21,270 bases of DNA, taken from Cloacibacterium sp964530915 (GTDB lineage: Bacteria > Bacteroidota > Bacteroidia > Flavobacteriales > Weeksellaceae). The notes beneath the pieces are model-generated. The model worked only from the letters and a program-made list of their open reading frames with translations, had not been told where the DNA came from and searched no databases. Both the position numbers and the translations under genes were made by a program. Of the stretch, positions 13,617 through 20,943 are shown piece after piece; the first letter of the stretch is position 1, and each line of letters begins with the position of its first letter. The DNA lies in NCBI GenBank assembly GCA_964530915.1, contig CAZHCK010000039.1, positions 1 to 21,270 of the forward strand, read 5' to 3'.

Positions 13617-14789
13617 ATGCTGATTACCAATTATTTTAGAAAATTTTTCCAAATCGCTCAATCTTCAGGGAATTTATTGATTATCTGTGTTATCGCTTCA
13701 TTGATGATTGCTAACTCTAGTTTAGGAGATGATTTTCAAAATCTGTTAAATTATCCAATTGGACCTTATTCTACAAGTCTTTGGATCAACGATGGTTTAA
13801 TGGCCATTTTCTTTTTATTGGTAGGTTTAGAAATTAAACGTGAACTCATAGAAGGAGAACTTTCTAGCCTTAAAAACGCATCTCTTCCTATTTTTGCAGC
13901 AATTGGTGGAATGGTTGTTCCTGCATTAATTTTCATATTTTTTAATTACGGAACAGAATACCAAAATGGATGGGGAATTCCTATGGCAACAGATATTGCG
14001 TTTTCTCTCGCCATTATTTCTATGCTGGGGAAAAGAGTTCCACCTTCTGTTAAAATTTTCCTTACTGCTCTAGCAATTGTTGACGATTTAGGGGCAATTG
14101 TTGTGATTGCAATTTTCTACACAGAGAAATTAGAATTTACTTATTTAGCTTTGAGTGGTGCCATTTTACTCCTTTTAATTCTTTTAAATTATTTCAAAGT
14201 TAAAAAGCATATTTTCTACATCATTCCAGGATTGTTTTTATGGCATTTTATGCATCACAGTGGTATCCATGCTACCATTGCAGGAGTTTTATTGGCATTT
14301 ACCATTCCTACAAACGAAAGCACTACAGAAATCTCGCCTTTAGAAAAATTAGAAGAAAAATTACACTTACCTGTTAATTATTTCATCATGCCGATTTTCG
14401 CATTAGCGAATACTAATATTCAGTTTAAAAGTGGAATGATAGAGGGATTATTTAGCAATTTCGGCTACGGAATTATTCTAGGTTTAGTTCTAGGAAAAGT
14501 AATAGGAATCAATCTTTTTTCCTTCATTGCCATCAAATTAAAGCTAAGTGATTTACCTAAAAAAAGCAATTGGTCTCAAATGATTGGTGCCGGTTTATTG
14601 GCAGGAATTGGTTTTACCATGTCTATTTTCATCGCGTTGCTTTCTTACAAAGGACACACCGAAATACAAGACGAAGCCAAATTTGCCATTCTGGTAGCTT
14701 CTGCTATTTCTGGATTTTCTGGTTATTTTTTACTGAAACTTTTAGCCAAAAAGAAAATTTCGGTTTCCGATTATAAAGAAAATATTTAA
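13617..14789 (+). CDS. nhaA: NhaA-family Na+/H+ antiporter
   Basis: Inner-membrane antiporter that expels Na+ in exchange for H+, controlling internal pH and sodium. The 390 residues form about 11-12 hydrophobic segments. The ion-binding pair D156-D157 lies in AIVDDLGAIVVIAIFY, equal to D163-D164 of E. coli NhaA. The T-D of the unwound helix is in PMATDIAFSLA (D125, equal to E. coli D133). The GKVIGINLF segment carries a Lys at the place of E. coli K300, and GIGFTMSIFIALL is another family block. The pH-sensor-region motif NDGLMAIFFLLVGLEIKRE (58-76) is fully typical. It starts 2 nt after the rsh stop codon and ends at a bidirectional terminator shared with namA. Confidence 0.95.
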   Translation: MLITNYFRKFFQIAQSSGNLLIICVIASLMIANSSLGDDFQNLLNYPIGPYSTSLWINDGLMAIFFLLVGLEIKRELIEGELSSLKNASLPIFAAIGGMVVPALIFIFFNYGTEYQNGWGIPMATDIAFSLAIISMLGKRVPPSVKIFLTALAIVDDLGAIVVIAIFYTEKLEFTYLALSGAILLLLILLNYFKVKKHIFYIIPGLFLWHFMHHSGIHATIAGVLLAFTIPTNESTTEISPLEKLEEKLHLPVNYFIMPIFALANTNIQFKSGMIEGLFSNFGYGIILGLVLGKVIGINLFSFIAIKLKLSDLPKKSNWSQMIGAGLLAGIGFTMSIFIALLSYKGHTEIQDEAKFAILVASAISGFSGYFLLKLLAKKKISVSDYKENI

Positions 14790-14794
14790 GCATA

Positions 14795-14827
14795 AAAAAG
14801 GGTTTCTAAAATATAGAAACCCTTTTT
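14795..14827. terminator. Bidirectional terminator between convergent nhaA and namA
   Basis: A perfect 14-bp stem, AAAAAGGGTTTCTA (14795-14808) with TAGAAACCCTTTTT (14814-14827), closes a 5-base loop. An A-tract on one side and a T-tract on the other let it act on both strands, matching the convergent gene ends at 14789 and 14831. Confidence 0.93.
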
Positions 14828-14830
14828 ATT

Positions 14831-15883
14831 TTAAGGCTTACCTCTTTCGTATTGTGGAGGGAAGAAACTTACTTGATTATTTTCCCAAGAGCTTTTTGCT
14901 ACAAAATATGGATTTCTCAGAAGTTCTCTTGCTAACAAAATTACATCTGCTTCATCTTTTTGCAAAATTTCTTCGGCTTGAGTTGCATTGGTAATCAAGC
15001 CTACTGCACCAGTTTTTACTTCTGCTTCTTGTTTGATTTGATGAGAAAAAGGGACTTGATAACGAGAAAAAACATTGATTTTAGCACCAGAAATATTTCC
15101 CCCGCTAGAAACATCAATTAAATCTACACCTTTTTCTTTTAAGAATTTAGAAAGCGCTACAGAATCTTCTACGTTCCAACCGTTTTCAGCATATTCTGTT
15201 GCAGAAATTCTTACAAACAATGGAACATTATCGTTGAGAACTTCATTTACAGCCTCTACGATTTCTAGTAAAATTCTCGCTCGGTTTTCTAAACTTCCTC
15301 CATATTCATCTGTTCTTACATTGCTTAAAGGAGATAAAAACTGAGAAATAAGATAACCATGTGCCGCATGAATTTCAATCACATCAAAACCTGCTTTCAC
15401 AGTCCTTACTGCAGCTTCTTTGAAAGCCTTTACCAATTCTGAAATTTCAGATTTTGTTAAAGCATGAGGCTTTCTTTCACCTTCTAGATAAGGAATTTCT
15501 GAAGGCGCAACCGTAATCCATCCGTTTTCTTCCAAAGAAGTCTGTTTGCCATTCCAAGTAGAAGCTTTTCTACCAGCGTGACCTAATTGAATCCCAATTT
15601 TGGTTTCTGTGTTTTGATGGATAAATTCTACGATTTTTTCCCATGCTTCAGCCTGTTCATCATTCCAAATTCCAGCACATTTATCCGTAATTCTGCCTTC
15701 TGGAACTACACCAGTAGCTTCTGCAATGATTAATCCTACTCCACCAAAAGCGCGAGTTGCATAATGCACCAAATGAAAATCATTCACTACGCCATTTTCT
15801 GCAGAATACATACACATAGGCGCCATGACTACTCTGTTTTTTATTTCTAAATTTCTAAACTTAATTGGGGTAAAAAGTTTCAT
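14831..15883 (-). CDS. namA: Old Yellow Enzyme family NAD(P)H:flavin oxidoreductase, YqjM/NamA type
   Basis: FMN-dependent TIM-barrel ene-reductase that reduces activated C=C bonds (enals, enones, maleimides, nitro compounds) with NADPH. Signatures of the thermophilic-like YqjM class are present: APMCMYS (21-27) with C24 and Y26 near the flavin, HLVHYATRAFGGVGLII, IGIQLGHAGRKAST, the substrate pair H172/H175 in EIHAAHGYLISQFLSP, and DEYGGSLENRARI (192-204). The C-terminal LITNATQAEEIL and ADVILLARELLRNPYF bind the FMN phosphate; the tail PPQYERGKP supplies the Arg that reaches the partner subunit in this class. The length of 350 residues is normal. It converges on nhaA and diverges from cdd. 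The physiological substrate is unknown. Confidence 0.95.
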   Translation of the reverse strand: MKLFTPIKFRNLEIKNRVVMAPMCMYSAENGVVNDFHLVHYATRAFGGVGLIIAEATGVVPEGRITDKCAGIWNDEQAEAWEKIVEFIHQNTETKIGIQLGHAGRKASTWNGKQTSLEENGWITVAPSEIPYLEGERKPHALTKSEISELVKAFKEAAVRTVKAGFDVIEIHAAHGYLISQFLSPLSNVRTDEYGGSLENRARILLEIVEAVNEVLNDNVPLFVRISATEYAENGWNVEDSVALSKFLKEKGVDLIDVSSGGNISGAKINVFSRYQVPFSHQIKQEAEVKTGAVGLITNATQAEEILQKDEADVILLARELLRNPYFVAKSSWENNQVSFFPPQYERGKP

Positions 15884-15905
15884 ATTTACAATATTAATTT
15901 GAGCC

Positions 15906-15913
15906 CAAATTTA
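15906..15913 (-). promoter_or_regulatory. -7 promoter box of namA
   Basis: Minus-strand TAAATTTG matches TAnnTTTG in full and ends 22 nt before the namA ATG at 15883. No clear -33 TTTG is visible. Confidence 0.55.
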
Positions 15914-15944
15914 TCATTTTTACGCAGAAAATCACGATTAATTC

Positions 15945-15973
15945 TTTGGTTTCACAAAATTTTTGTAATTTTA
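15945..15973 (+). promoter_or_regulatory. Promoter of cdd
   Basis: TTTG (15945-15948) and TAATTTTA (15966-15973, one mismatch to TAnnTTTG) are separated by 17 nt. The -7 element ends 18 nt before the ATG at 15992, supporting that start over the longer frame that opens at 15899. Confidence 0.5.
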
Positions 15974-15991
15974 CTCTCCGATTTTTTTAAA

Positions 15992-16471
15992 ATGGAAAAA
16001 GAATTAAGAATTAAATTTTCTCAGATAGAAAGAAACGAACTTTCAGACATAGAGAAAACCCTTCATGAAGCAGCTATCAATGCTAGAAAAAACGCTTATG
16101 CTCCCTATTCTCATTTCAATGTAGGTTGCGCTGTTCTTCTGGAAAATGGAGAAATTGTTACAGGTAACAACCAAGAAAACGCAGCTTATCCTTCTGGTTT
16201 ATGTGCAGAAAGAGTCACAGTTTTTAATATAGGTGCCAATTATCCGAACGTAAAAATTAAAAAATTATACGTTATTGGTGGACCTTCTAGAGAAGAAACT
16301 TTTACTACCGCTACTCCACCTTGTGGTGCATGTAGACAGAGTTTACTAGAATATGAGACGAAGCAAAATGAGCCAATAGAAATTTATTTTTCTGGAATTG
16401 ATGGAGCGGTTTATAAATGTGATTCGATTAAAGATTTACTTCCGTTCTCGTTTGATGCTTCTTTTTTATAA
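15992..16471 (+). CDS. cdd: Cytidine deaminase
   Basis: Zinc-dependent hydrolysis of cytidine and deoxycytidine to uridine and deoxyuridine for pyrimidine salvage. The tetrameric-class zinc site is complete: C71-A-E73 in YPSGLCAERV (Glu is the proton shuttle) and C111-G-A-C114 in PPCGACRQ. The substrate-binding segment YAPYSHFNVGCAVLLENG (36-53) and the GNNQENAAYPSG block are typical. The frame is open back to 15899, but those 31 extra residues have no family counterpart and span the predicted promoter, so the ATG at 15992 (159 residues) is chosen. A terminator follows directly. It is divergent from namA and has no evident link to the B12 locus downstream. Confidence 0.94.
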   Translation: MEKELRIKFSQIERNELSDIEKTLHEAAINARKNAYAPYSHFNVGCAVLLENGEIVTGNNQENAAYPSGLCAERVTVFNIGANYPNVKIKKLYVIGGPSREETFTTATPPCGACRQSLLEYETKQNEPIEIYFSGIDGAVYKCDSIKDLLPFSFDASFL

Positions 16472-16476
16472 AATCT

Positions 16477-16508
16477 AAATAGAAAACCTTAGGGTTTTCT
16501 ATTTTTTT
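16477..16508 (+). terminator. Intrinsic terminator after cdd
   Basis: Stem AAATAGAAAACC (16477-16488) with GGTTTTCTATTT (16493-16504), 4-base loop TTAG, then more T residues. It insulates cdd from the riboswitch-controlled gene downstream. Confidence 0.9.
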
Positions 16509-16552
16509 TGAAATATATAGACCAAAAATTTTCACAATTTCTGGTTTAAACG

Positions 16553-16560
16553 TACATTTG
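16553..16560 (+). promoter_or_regulatory. -7 promoter box for the cobalamin riboswitch transcript
   Basis: TACATTTG matches TAnnTTTG in full. A transcript starting a few bases later would begin right at the 5' side of the riboswitch aptamer, which is what the layout needs. Confidence 0.6.
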
Positions 16561-16565
16561 TCACG

Positions 16566-16745
16566 CTTTTGGTTTCCGATATTTGTCGGAATTAAAATGG
16601 GAATTCGTTGAAAATCCGAAACTGTCCCCGCAACTGTAAATCGTGCTTCGGTGAAAATCGAAGGAATTTTTTGCAAAAAAAGCCATTATCTTATTTGAAA
16701 AGATGAGAAGGTGCAAAAAATGCGAAAGTCAGGAGACCTGCCAAA
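16566..16745 (+). ncRNA. Cobalamin (vitamin B12) riboswitch aptamer
   Basis: Conserved blocks of the cobalamin riboswitch occur in order: the 5' hairpin TTCCGA/TCGGAA, the GGGAATTCGTTGAAAATCCG segment (about 16599-16618), ACTGTCCCCGCAACTGTAA, GCCATT...GAAGG as the GCCACTG/GGGAAGG equivalents, and the B12 box GTCAGGAGACCTGCC (16728-16742). A 9-bp stem TTTTTTGCA (16667-16675) with TGCAAAAAA (16712-16720) extends the peripheral arm. It should bind adenosyl- or another cobalamin and lower expression of the downstream TonB-dependent receptor when B12 is plentiful. The promoter box 5' of it and the receptor gene 3' of it fit a cis-acting leader. Confidence 0.95.
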
Positions 16746-16770
16746 AACATTCATTATCAATACTTTCGGA

Positions 16771-16832
16771 GGAAAAGTAGAGAAATCCTGTAAAAACGCA
16801 GTTCTTCTGTGGTTTTTCTTTATTTCTTTTCC
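16771..16832 (+). terminator. Terminator-like hairpin and possible alternative pairing after the riboswitch
   Basis: AAAAACGCAG (16792-16801) pairs with CTGTGGTTTTT (16807-16817), with one bulge and one G-U pair, and is followed by a T-rich run to 16830. It is enclosed by GGAAAAG (16771-16777) and CTTTTCC (16826-16832), a perfect 7-bp match that overlaps the T-tract. This looks like the expression platform, controlling early termination before the receptor gene. The switching mechanism is inferred. Confidence 0.6.
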
Positions 16833-16873
16833 AGAAAGTTATTTATAGCAGTCATTAACTTTAAAATTTAACA

Positions 16874-18790
16874 ATGAAGAAAAACTTAATCTTCGCAGGA
16901 ATGCTTTTTGTGACGGGAATTTCGCAATTGTCAGCTCAAGAAAAAGAAGAAAAATTAATTCCAGAAGTTACCATCGCAGCAAAAGTTAAACAACAACTTC
17001 ACAAAACAGGTAAAAACGTACAACTCCTTACTTCTAAAGATTTAGAAAAATTCAAAGGACAAAACGCAGCAGAAATCCTTAATCAAGTCTCTGGTTATCA
17101 AATCACTGGAAATTTCAACAACGGTTCTGAACCAAAATCTCTAAAAATTAGAGGTGGAAAACTAGCCAACGTATTAATTCTAGTAGATGGAATTCCGCTA
17201 AAAGATGTTACCGGAAATGATTATACCGCTACAGACCTTAGACTTTTTGCTTCAGAAAACATAGAATCTATAGAAATTCTGAATGGAGCATCTTCGGTTT
17301 TATATGGTTCTAATGCTACCGTTTCTGTGATTAACATTAAAACTAAAAAATCTTCGCAAAAAGCTTTAGAAGGAAGAATTGGAGCAAGAATTGGCAGTTT
17401 CGGAACTTTTGGACAAAATATCAGCGCTCAAGGAAAAATCAATCAATGGAATTATCAATTTTCTGGTTCTAATGAAAAATCAGACGGAATTTCGGCAGCT
17501 CTTGGAGAAAATTTCGATAAAGATGGTTTTGAAAAGCAAAATGCAAATGCTACTGTAGGTTACAGCACTCAAAATTTCAATGTAAATGTAAACGCTGGTT
17601 ATCAACATCATTATTATGATTTTGACAATGGTGCTTTTGAAGATGGAAAATACAAAGGCAATGACACGCAAAAATTCAGCGGACTTAATGCTCAATATTC
17701 CTACGAAAAAGGAAATATCACATTTAATTCTAGAATTTCTGCGAATGAAAGAATCGTGAGAAATCTAAATAATAACAAATATCAAGACCAATACAGCTAT
17801 CAAGGTCAAAATATTTTTGCAGAATTATACAATCAGACTCAATTTTCAGAAAACATCAATTTAGTAGCGGGAATTCAGTATGAAACTCAGAATTTAGGCT
17901 CTAAATCTTTACCTTGGGGCGGAACTTCTATGCAAAATGTATTGACTCTAGGCAAAACAGAGATTCGTAATTTTGATGTTTTTGCCAATGCAAATTTAGC
18001 ATATCAAATTTTTCATTTGGATTTAGGAGCACGATTGAATAATCATTCTAAATATGACAATCACTTTGTTTACAGTGTAAATCCATTTATTTTAACAGAT
18101 TTAGAAGAGAACTTCTTAAAAATAGGATATTCTTACGCCACTGCGTTTATCGCGCCTACTCTATATCAATCTTATGGTTCACTGCCTTATGTTTTACCAA
18201 ATTTTGATTTAAAACCAGAAACCAATGCTTCGCATGAATTGGATTTCAGTTTTGGAAAGAAAGACAGAACTTTTGTGGTGAATGCAAGTGTTTTCAGTAG
18301 AAAAGAAAAAGATGTTTTCGTGTATAATATTGTAGATTTCAACACTTATGCTGGGAAATTTTTAAACGTAGACAGCAATAAAGTAAAAGGTGTAGAATTA
18401 GGAGTTCAATATCATTTCAATGAAAAAGTAAATGTAGGTGGTAATTTCTCTTTCGCTGAAAAAGACAATCCTGCAACAAGATTACGCTCACCAAAACAAA
18501 GAGCAAATGCTTTTTTAGAAATTTTACCGATTAAAAACAACAGAATCAATATTTCTTATCAATATACATCAAAAAGAAATGATGCGTACTTTGATTCAAG
18601 CGATTACAGTACAAAAAATGTGGAATTAGAAGCATTTCATTTGTTTAACCTGAATATCAATCAGAAAATCACCAAATCTCTAGATACTTATTTAAACATA
18701 GGAAACGTATTGAATACTAGTTACACTGATGTCATCGGTTTTACCACAAAACCTAGAAATATAACTTTAGGAGTAGAATATAAATTTTAA
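16874..18790 (+). CDS. btuB: TonB-dependent outer-membrane receptor, probable cobalamin transporter (BtuB-like)
   Basis: Outer-membrane gated beta-barrel that imports a scarce ligand using TonB energy. A signal peptide (residues 1-21, cut LSA-Q) is followed by a TonB-box-like segment PEVTIAAK (30-37). The plug domain (about 45-158) has IRGGKLANVLILVDGIPL and the IESIEILNGASSVLYGSNATVSVINIKTKK block. The rest is a 22-strand-type barrel of alternating aromatic strands ending in the required C-terminal Phe (VEYKF). The length of 638 residues is close to BtuB (about 600). B12 as ligand is supported mainly by the cobalamin riboswitch in its leader. No btuFCD or cob genes follow; a terminator closes it as a single gene. 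Confidence 0.92.
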   Translation: MKKNLIFAGMLFVTGISQLSAQEKEEKLIPEVTIAAKVKQQLHKTGKNVQLLTSKDLEKFKGQNAAEILNQVSGYQITGNFNNGSEPKSLKIRGGKLANVLILVDGIPLKDVTGNDYTATDLRLFASENIESIEILNGASSVLYGSNATVSVINIKTKKSSQKALEGRIGARIGSFGTFGQNISAQGKINQWNYQFSGSNEKSDGISAALGENFDKDGFEKQNANATVGYSTQNFNVNVNAGYQHHYYDFDNGAFEDGKYKGNDTQKFSGLNAQYSYEKGNITFNSRISANERIVRNLNNNKYQDQYSYQGQNIFAELYNQTQFSENINLVAGIQYETQNLGSKSLPWGGTSMQNVLTLGKTEIRNFDVFANANLAYQIFHLDLGARLNNHSKYDNHFVYSVNPFILTDLEENFLKIGYSYATAFIAPTLYQSYGSLPYVLPNFDLKPETNASHELDFSFGKKDRTFVVNASVFSRKEKDVFVYNIVDFNTYAGKFLNVDSNKVKGVELGVQYHFNEKVNVGGNFSFAEKDNPATRLRSPKQRANAFLEILPIKNNRINISYQYTSKRNDAYFDSSDYSTKNVELEAFHLFNLNINQKITKSLDTYLNIGNVLNTSYTDVIGFTTKPRNITLGVEYKF

Positions 18791-18822
18791 GGATTAAATT
18801 TTTATTCCACTTGTGTTTCGAG

Positions 18823-18853
18823 CTTCAGCAATTTATTTGCTGAAGTTTTTTTT
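18823..18853 (+). terminator. Intrinsic terminator after the TonB-dependent receptor gene
   Basis: Stem CTTCAGCAA (18823-18831) with TTGCTGAAG (18837-18845), loop TTTAT, then eight T residues that overlap the stop codon (18852-18854) of the convergent yihY gene. On the other strand no T-tract follows the stem, so it acts mainly on the plus strand. Confidence 0.9.
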
Positions 18854-19856
18854 ATGATTTTTTATCAGAATCTAATTTGATGGTATGTTCAGAACTTGCC
18901 TCAGGTAAGTTTTCGATTTCATGGTGATATTCTTCTACTTCGTGTTTCATTTCATCTGCCAAAATTTTCTCAATTCTGAGTTTTCTGATGGCAATATTCA
19001 ATTCATTTCCTAAAAGAAGCAAAATCACATTTAAATTCACCCAAACCATTAATAAAATAAGCGAACCAATAGAACCGTACAAAACATTGTATCTGGCAAA
19101 TTTACTTACATAAACCGCAAAAAAATACGTAGTAATAACAAATACTATCGTGGTAAAAAATGCACCTGGAAGCGCTTGTCTGAATCTGGCAATCTTGGCT
19201 GTTCCCACCCAATAAAACAAAGCCAACAACAAGAAATAAAACAATGGAAAGGAAACAAATCCAATGATTTTCGATAAATTATCTACAAACCAAGAAATAT
19301 CGTATTGTGGCGTAAAAAGTTTGAGAACTACTTCAGAATAATACACTCCAAAAAGCGCTAAAAAGATAATTGCAATAAAACCTATCGTGATGAAAAAAGA
19401 CAAAATATATTCGTAAACGTCTGTTCGTTTTTCTTCGGTGTGATCATTAAATCCATCAATGAGAGAAAAAGTTCCGTTGGTTGCAAAAATCAAAGCAAAA
19501 ATAATCGTGAAATTACTGATGCTCTTCATATTCGGAACAATACTTTTGGTAATGTAATTCGTCACATCTGCATGCATGTGTGCCGGAAAAACATTATGCA
19601 TCAATACTTCGAAAATATAAAACTGAAGCTTATCATAATGCGGTAAATATGGTAAAATAGAAAGCAAAAACAATAAAAACGGGAATAAACTCAAAAAGAA
19701 ACTCCACGAAATAGCAGAAGCTTTCGCGATTAAACGGTTTTTAAAAACTCCTCTTACATAGATATTAAACATTTCCCAGAGAGAAATGCCTAACATGGGC
19801 AAATGTATGCCATCTAAAAAACGATGAATTTTTCTAAGGAAAGTAGGAAGTTTCAA
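18852..19856 (-). CDS. yihY: YihY/BrkB-family inner-membrane protein
   Basis: Polytopic membrane protein of the UPF0761/YihY (virulence factor BrkB-like) family. Its biochemical function is not established, though the family was once mistaken for RNase BN. Six hydrophobic segments are visible. Typical blocks are AKASAISWSFFLSLFPFLLFLLSILPYLPHY, the NGTFSLIDGFN motif, the TAKIARFRQALPGAFFTTIVF block and YGSIGSLILLMVWVNLNVILLLLGNELN. The C-terminal 50 residues are charged and cytoplasmic. The frame opens at a TTG at 19880, but that codon overlaps the -7 promoter box, so an internal TTG at 19856, giving an MKLPTFLRKIHRFL start (334 residues), is preferred. The next ATG, at 19796, would remove conserved sequence. 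It is divergent from rlmH, with overlapping promoters. Confidence 0.88.
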   Translation of the reverse strand: MKLPTFLRKIHRFLDGIHLPMLGISLWEMFNIYVRGVFKNRLIAKASAISWSFFLSLFPFLLFLLSILPYLPHYDKLQFYIFEVLMHNVFPAHMHADVTNYITKSIVPNMKSISNFTIIFALIFATNGTFSLIDGFNDHTEEKRTDVYEYILSFFITIGFIAIIFLALFGVYYSEVVLKLFTPQYDISWFVDNLSKIIGFVSFPLFYFLLLALFYWVGTAKIARFRQALPGAFFTTIVFVITTYFFAVYVSKFARYNVLYGSIGSLILLMVWVNLNVILLLLGNELNIAIRKLRIEKILADEMKHEVEEYHHEIENLPEASSEHTIKLDSDKKS

Positions 19857-19867
19857 AATCGTTATTT

Positions 19868-19885
19868 TATATTTGTACAAAGATA
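19868..19885. promoter_or_regulatory. Overlapping divergent promoters of rlmH (+) and yihY (-)
   Basis: The plus-strand box TATATTTG (19868-19875) and minus-strand box TATCTTTG (19885-19878) each match TAnnTTTG in full and lie 2 bp apart, forming a near-palindrome centred on a TA step. Each lies 14-21 nt before its gene's start. The upstream promoter parts must then lie inside the other gene's 5' end, so the two promoters compete for the same DNA. Confidence 0.6.
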
Positions 19886-19889
19886 AGGA

Positions 19890-20363
19890 ATGAAAATTAA
19901 TTTACTCTGCATAGGCAAAACTGACGATAAAGAAATTAAAAATCTCATCAATTACTATCTTACAAGGCTTCCTAGACATTGGAATTTTGAAATTACAGAA
20001 ATTCCAGATGTTAAAAATGCCAGAAATCTCACACCTGATTTACTTAAAAAAGAAGAAGCTAAATTATTCCTCAATATTATAGAAAATACAGATTTGGTAG
20101 TGCTTTTAGATGAAAAAGGAAAACAATTTACCAGCAGAGAATTTGCTCAAAAATTAGATTCTTATCAAAACAATTCTATCAAAAAAATATGTTTTTTAGT
20201 TGGTGGAGCTTATGGTTTTTCAGAAGAAATGTATCAAAGAGCAAATGAAAAAATCTCCATTTCTAAAATGACTTTCACGCATCAAATGATTCGATTATTT
20301 TTTGTAGAACAGATTTACCGAGCAGACCAAATCCTACAAGGAAAACCGTATCATAATGACTAG
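19890..20363 (+). CDS. rlmH: 23S rRNA (pseudouridine-1915 N3) methyltransferase RlmH
   Basis: SPOUT-class enzyme that uses SAM to methylate N3 of pseudouridine 1915 in helix 69 of 23S rRNA, acting on assembled 70S ribosomes as a dimer. At 157 residues it has the usual length. Typical blocks are VVLLDEKGKQFTSREFA (70-86), the SAM-binding glycine loop FLVGGAYGFSEE (102-113), KISISKMTFTHQMIRLFFVEQIYRA (121-145, with H131 and R135) and the C-terminal PYHND, equal to the PYHR/E tail that contacts RNA. It is divergent from yihY from overlapping promoters. The stop codon at 20361 is the first part of a short GGTAAA repeat run. Confidence 0.96.
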   Translation: MKINLLCIGKTDDKEIKNLINYYLTRLPRHWNFEITEIPDVKNARNLTPDLLKKEEAKLFLNIIENTDLVVLLDEKGKQFTSREFAQKLDSYQNNSIKKICFLVGGAYGFSEEMYQRANEKISISKMTFTHQMIRLFFVEQIYRADQILQGKPYHND

Positions 20364-20380
20364 GTAAAGGTAAAGGTAAA
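20363..20380. repeat. Three tandem GGTAAA units between convergent rlmH and PAP2 genes
   Basis: Exactly three hexamers fill almost all of the 19-nt gap between the two stop codons, and the first base belongs to the rlmH stop codon. There is no inverted repeat, so no terminator separates the two genes. It may be slippage or a remnant of a longer repeat. Confidence 0.8.
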
Positions 20381-20382
20381 GA

Positions 20383-20943
20383 TTATACTTCTGATTTTCT
20401 GATTACTTTTTTTGCTAAAGTTCCAAAGAATAAAGCCAAAAGAATTCCCATGATTGCACCTACTATGATATCTCCAGGAAAATGCATTCCTAGATATACT
20501 CTACTGTATGCAACAATAGCTGCCCAAACAAATAGGAAATAAGGTAATTGTTTTATTTTTTTGCCTAAAAGCATGGTAAGATAAGTCGCTACAAAAAAAG
20601 AATTAGATGAATGTGCTGAATAAAACCCAAACTTACCACCGCATTTTACTTCTCGCAATAAACCTTCTAATGATGGATCATGGCATGGTCTTAATCGCTC
20701 AAATCCAAATTTAAAAATATTAGCGATTTGGTCAGAAGCAGTAATTCCTAATGCTACAAAAAGCAATATGTAGAACAATGATTTTTTATTGAAATTTTTA
20801 TACAGAAAATATAAAAAAATAACATAAAGCGGAATCCAGAACCATTTTTCTGAAACCAAAATCCAGAACGGATCAAAAGTAGAACTTCCTAAATTGTTTA
20901 GGAAAATCATGGCTTGCTTGTCTTCTAAAATAATTTCTTCCAT
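20383..20943 (-). CDS. PAP2-family membrane phosphatase
   Basis: Integral membrane acid phosphatase, probably acting on a lipid phosphate such as undecaprenyl diphosphate or phosphatidylglycerol phosphate, with the active site facing the periplasm. All three PAP2 motifs are intact: K78-x6-R85-P86 (KFGFERLRP), YSAHSSN (108-114, in place of PSGH, H111 catalytic) and S147-R148-x5-H154-x3-D158 (SRVYLGMHFPGD). The 186 residues hold about five or six membrane helices, the usual size for a stand-alone bacterial enzyme. The ATG overlaps the stop codon of the upstream tat gene (TAATG), indicating translational coupling. The exact lipid substrate cannot be read from the sequence. Confidence 0.92.
   Translation of the reverse strand: MEEIILEDKQAMIFLNNLGSSTFDPFWILVSEKWFWIPLYVIFLYFLYKNFNKKSLFYILLFVALGITASDQIANIFKFGFERLRPCHDPSLEGLLREVKCGGKFGFYSAHSSNSFFVATYLTMLLGKKIKQLPYFLFVWAAIVAYSRVYLGMHFPGDIIVGAIMGILLALFFGTLAKKVIRKSEV

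Noticed and set aside
16428..16676. Minus-strand 82-codon frame across the cdd terminator and riboswitch
   Set aside because: It reads through a terminator hairpin and the conserved aptamer, whose conservation is explained by RNA structure; the protein looks random.
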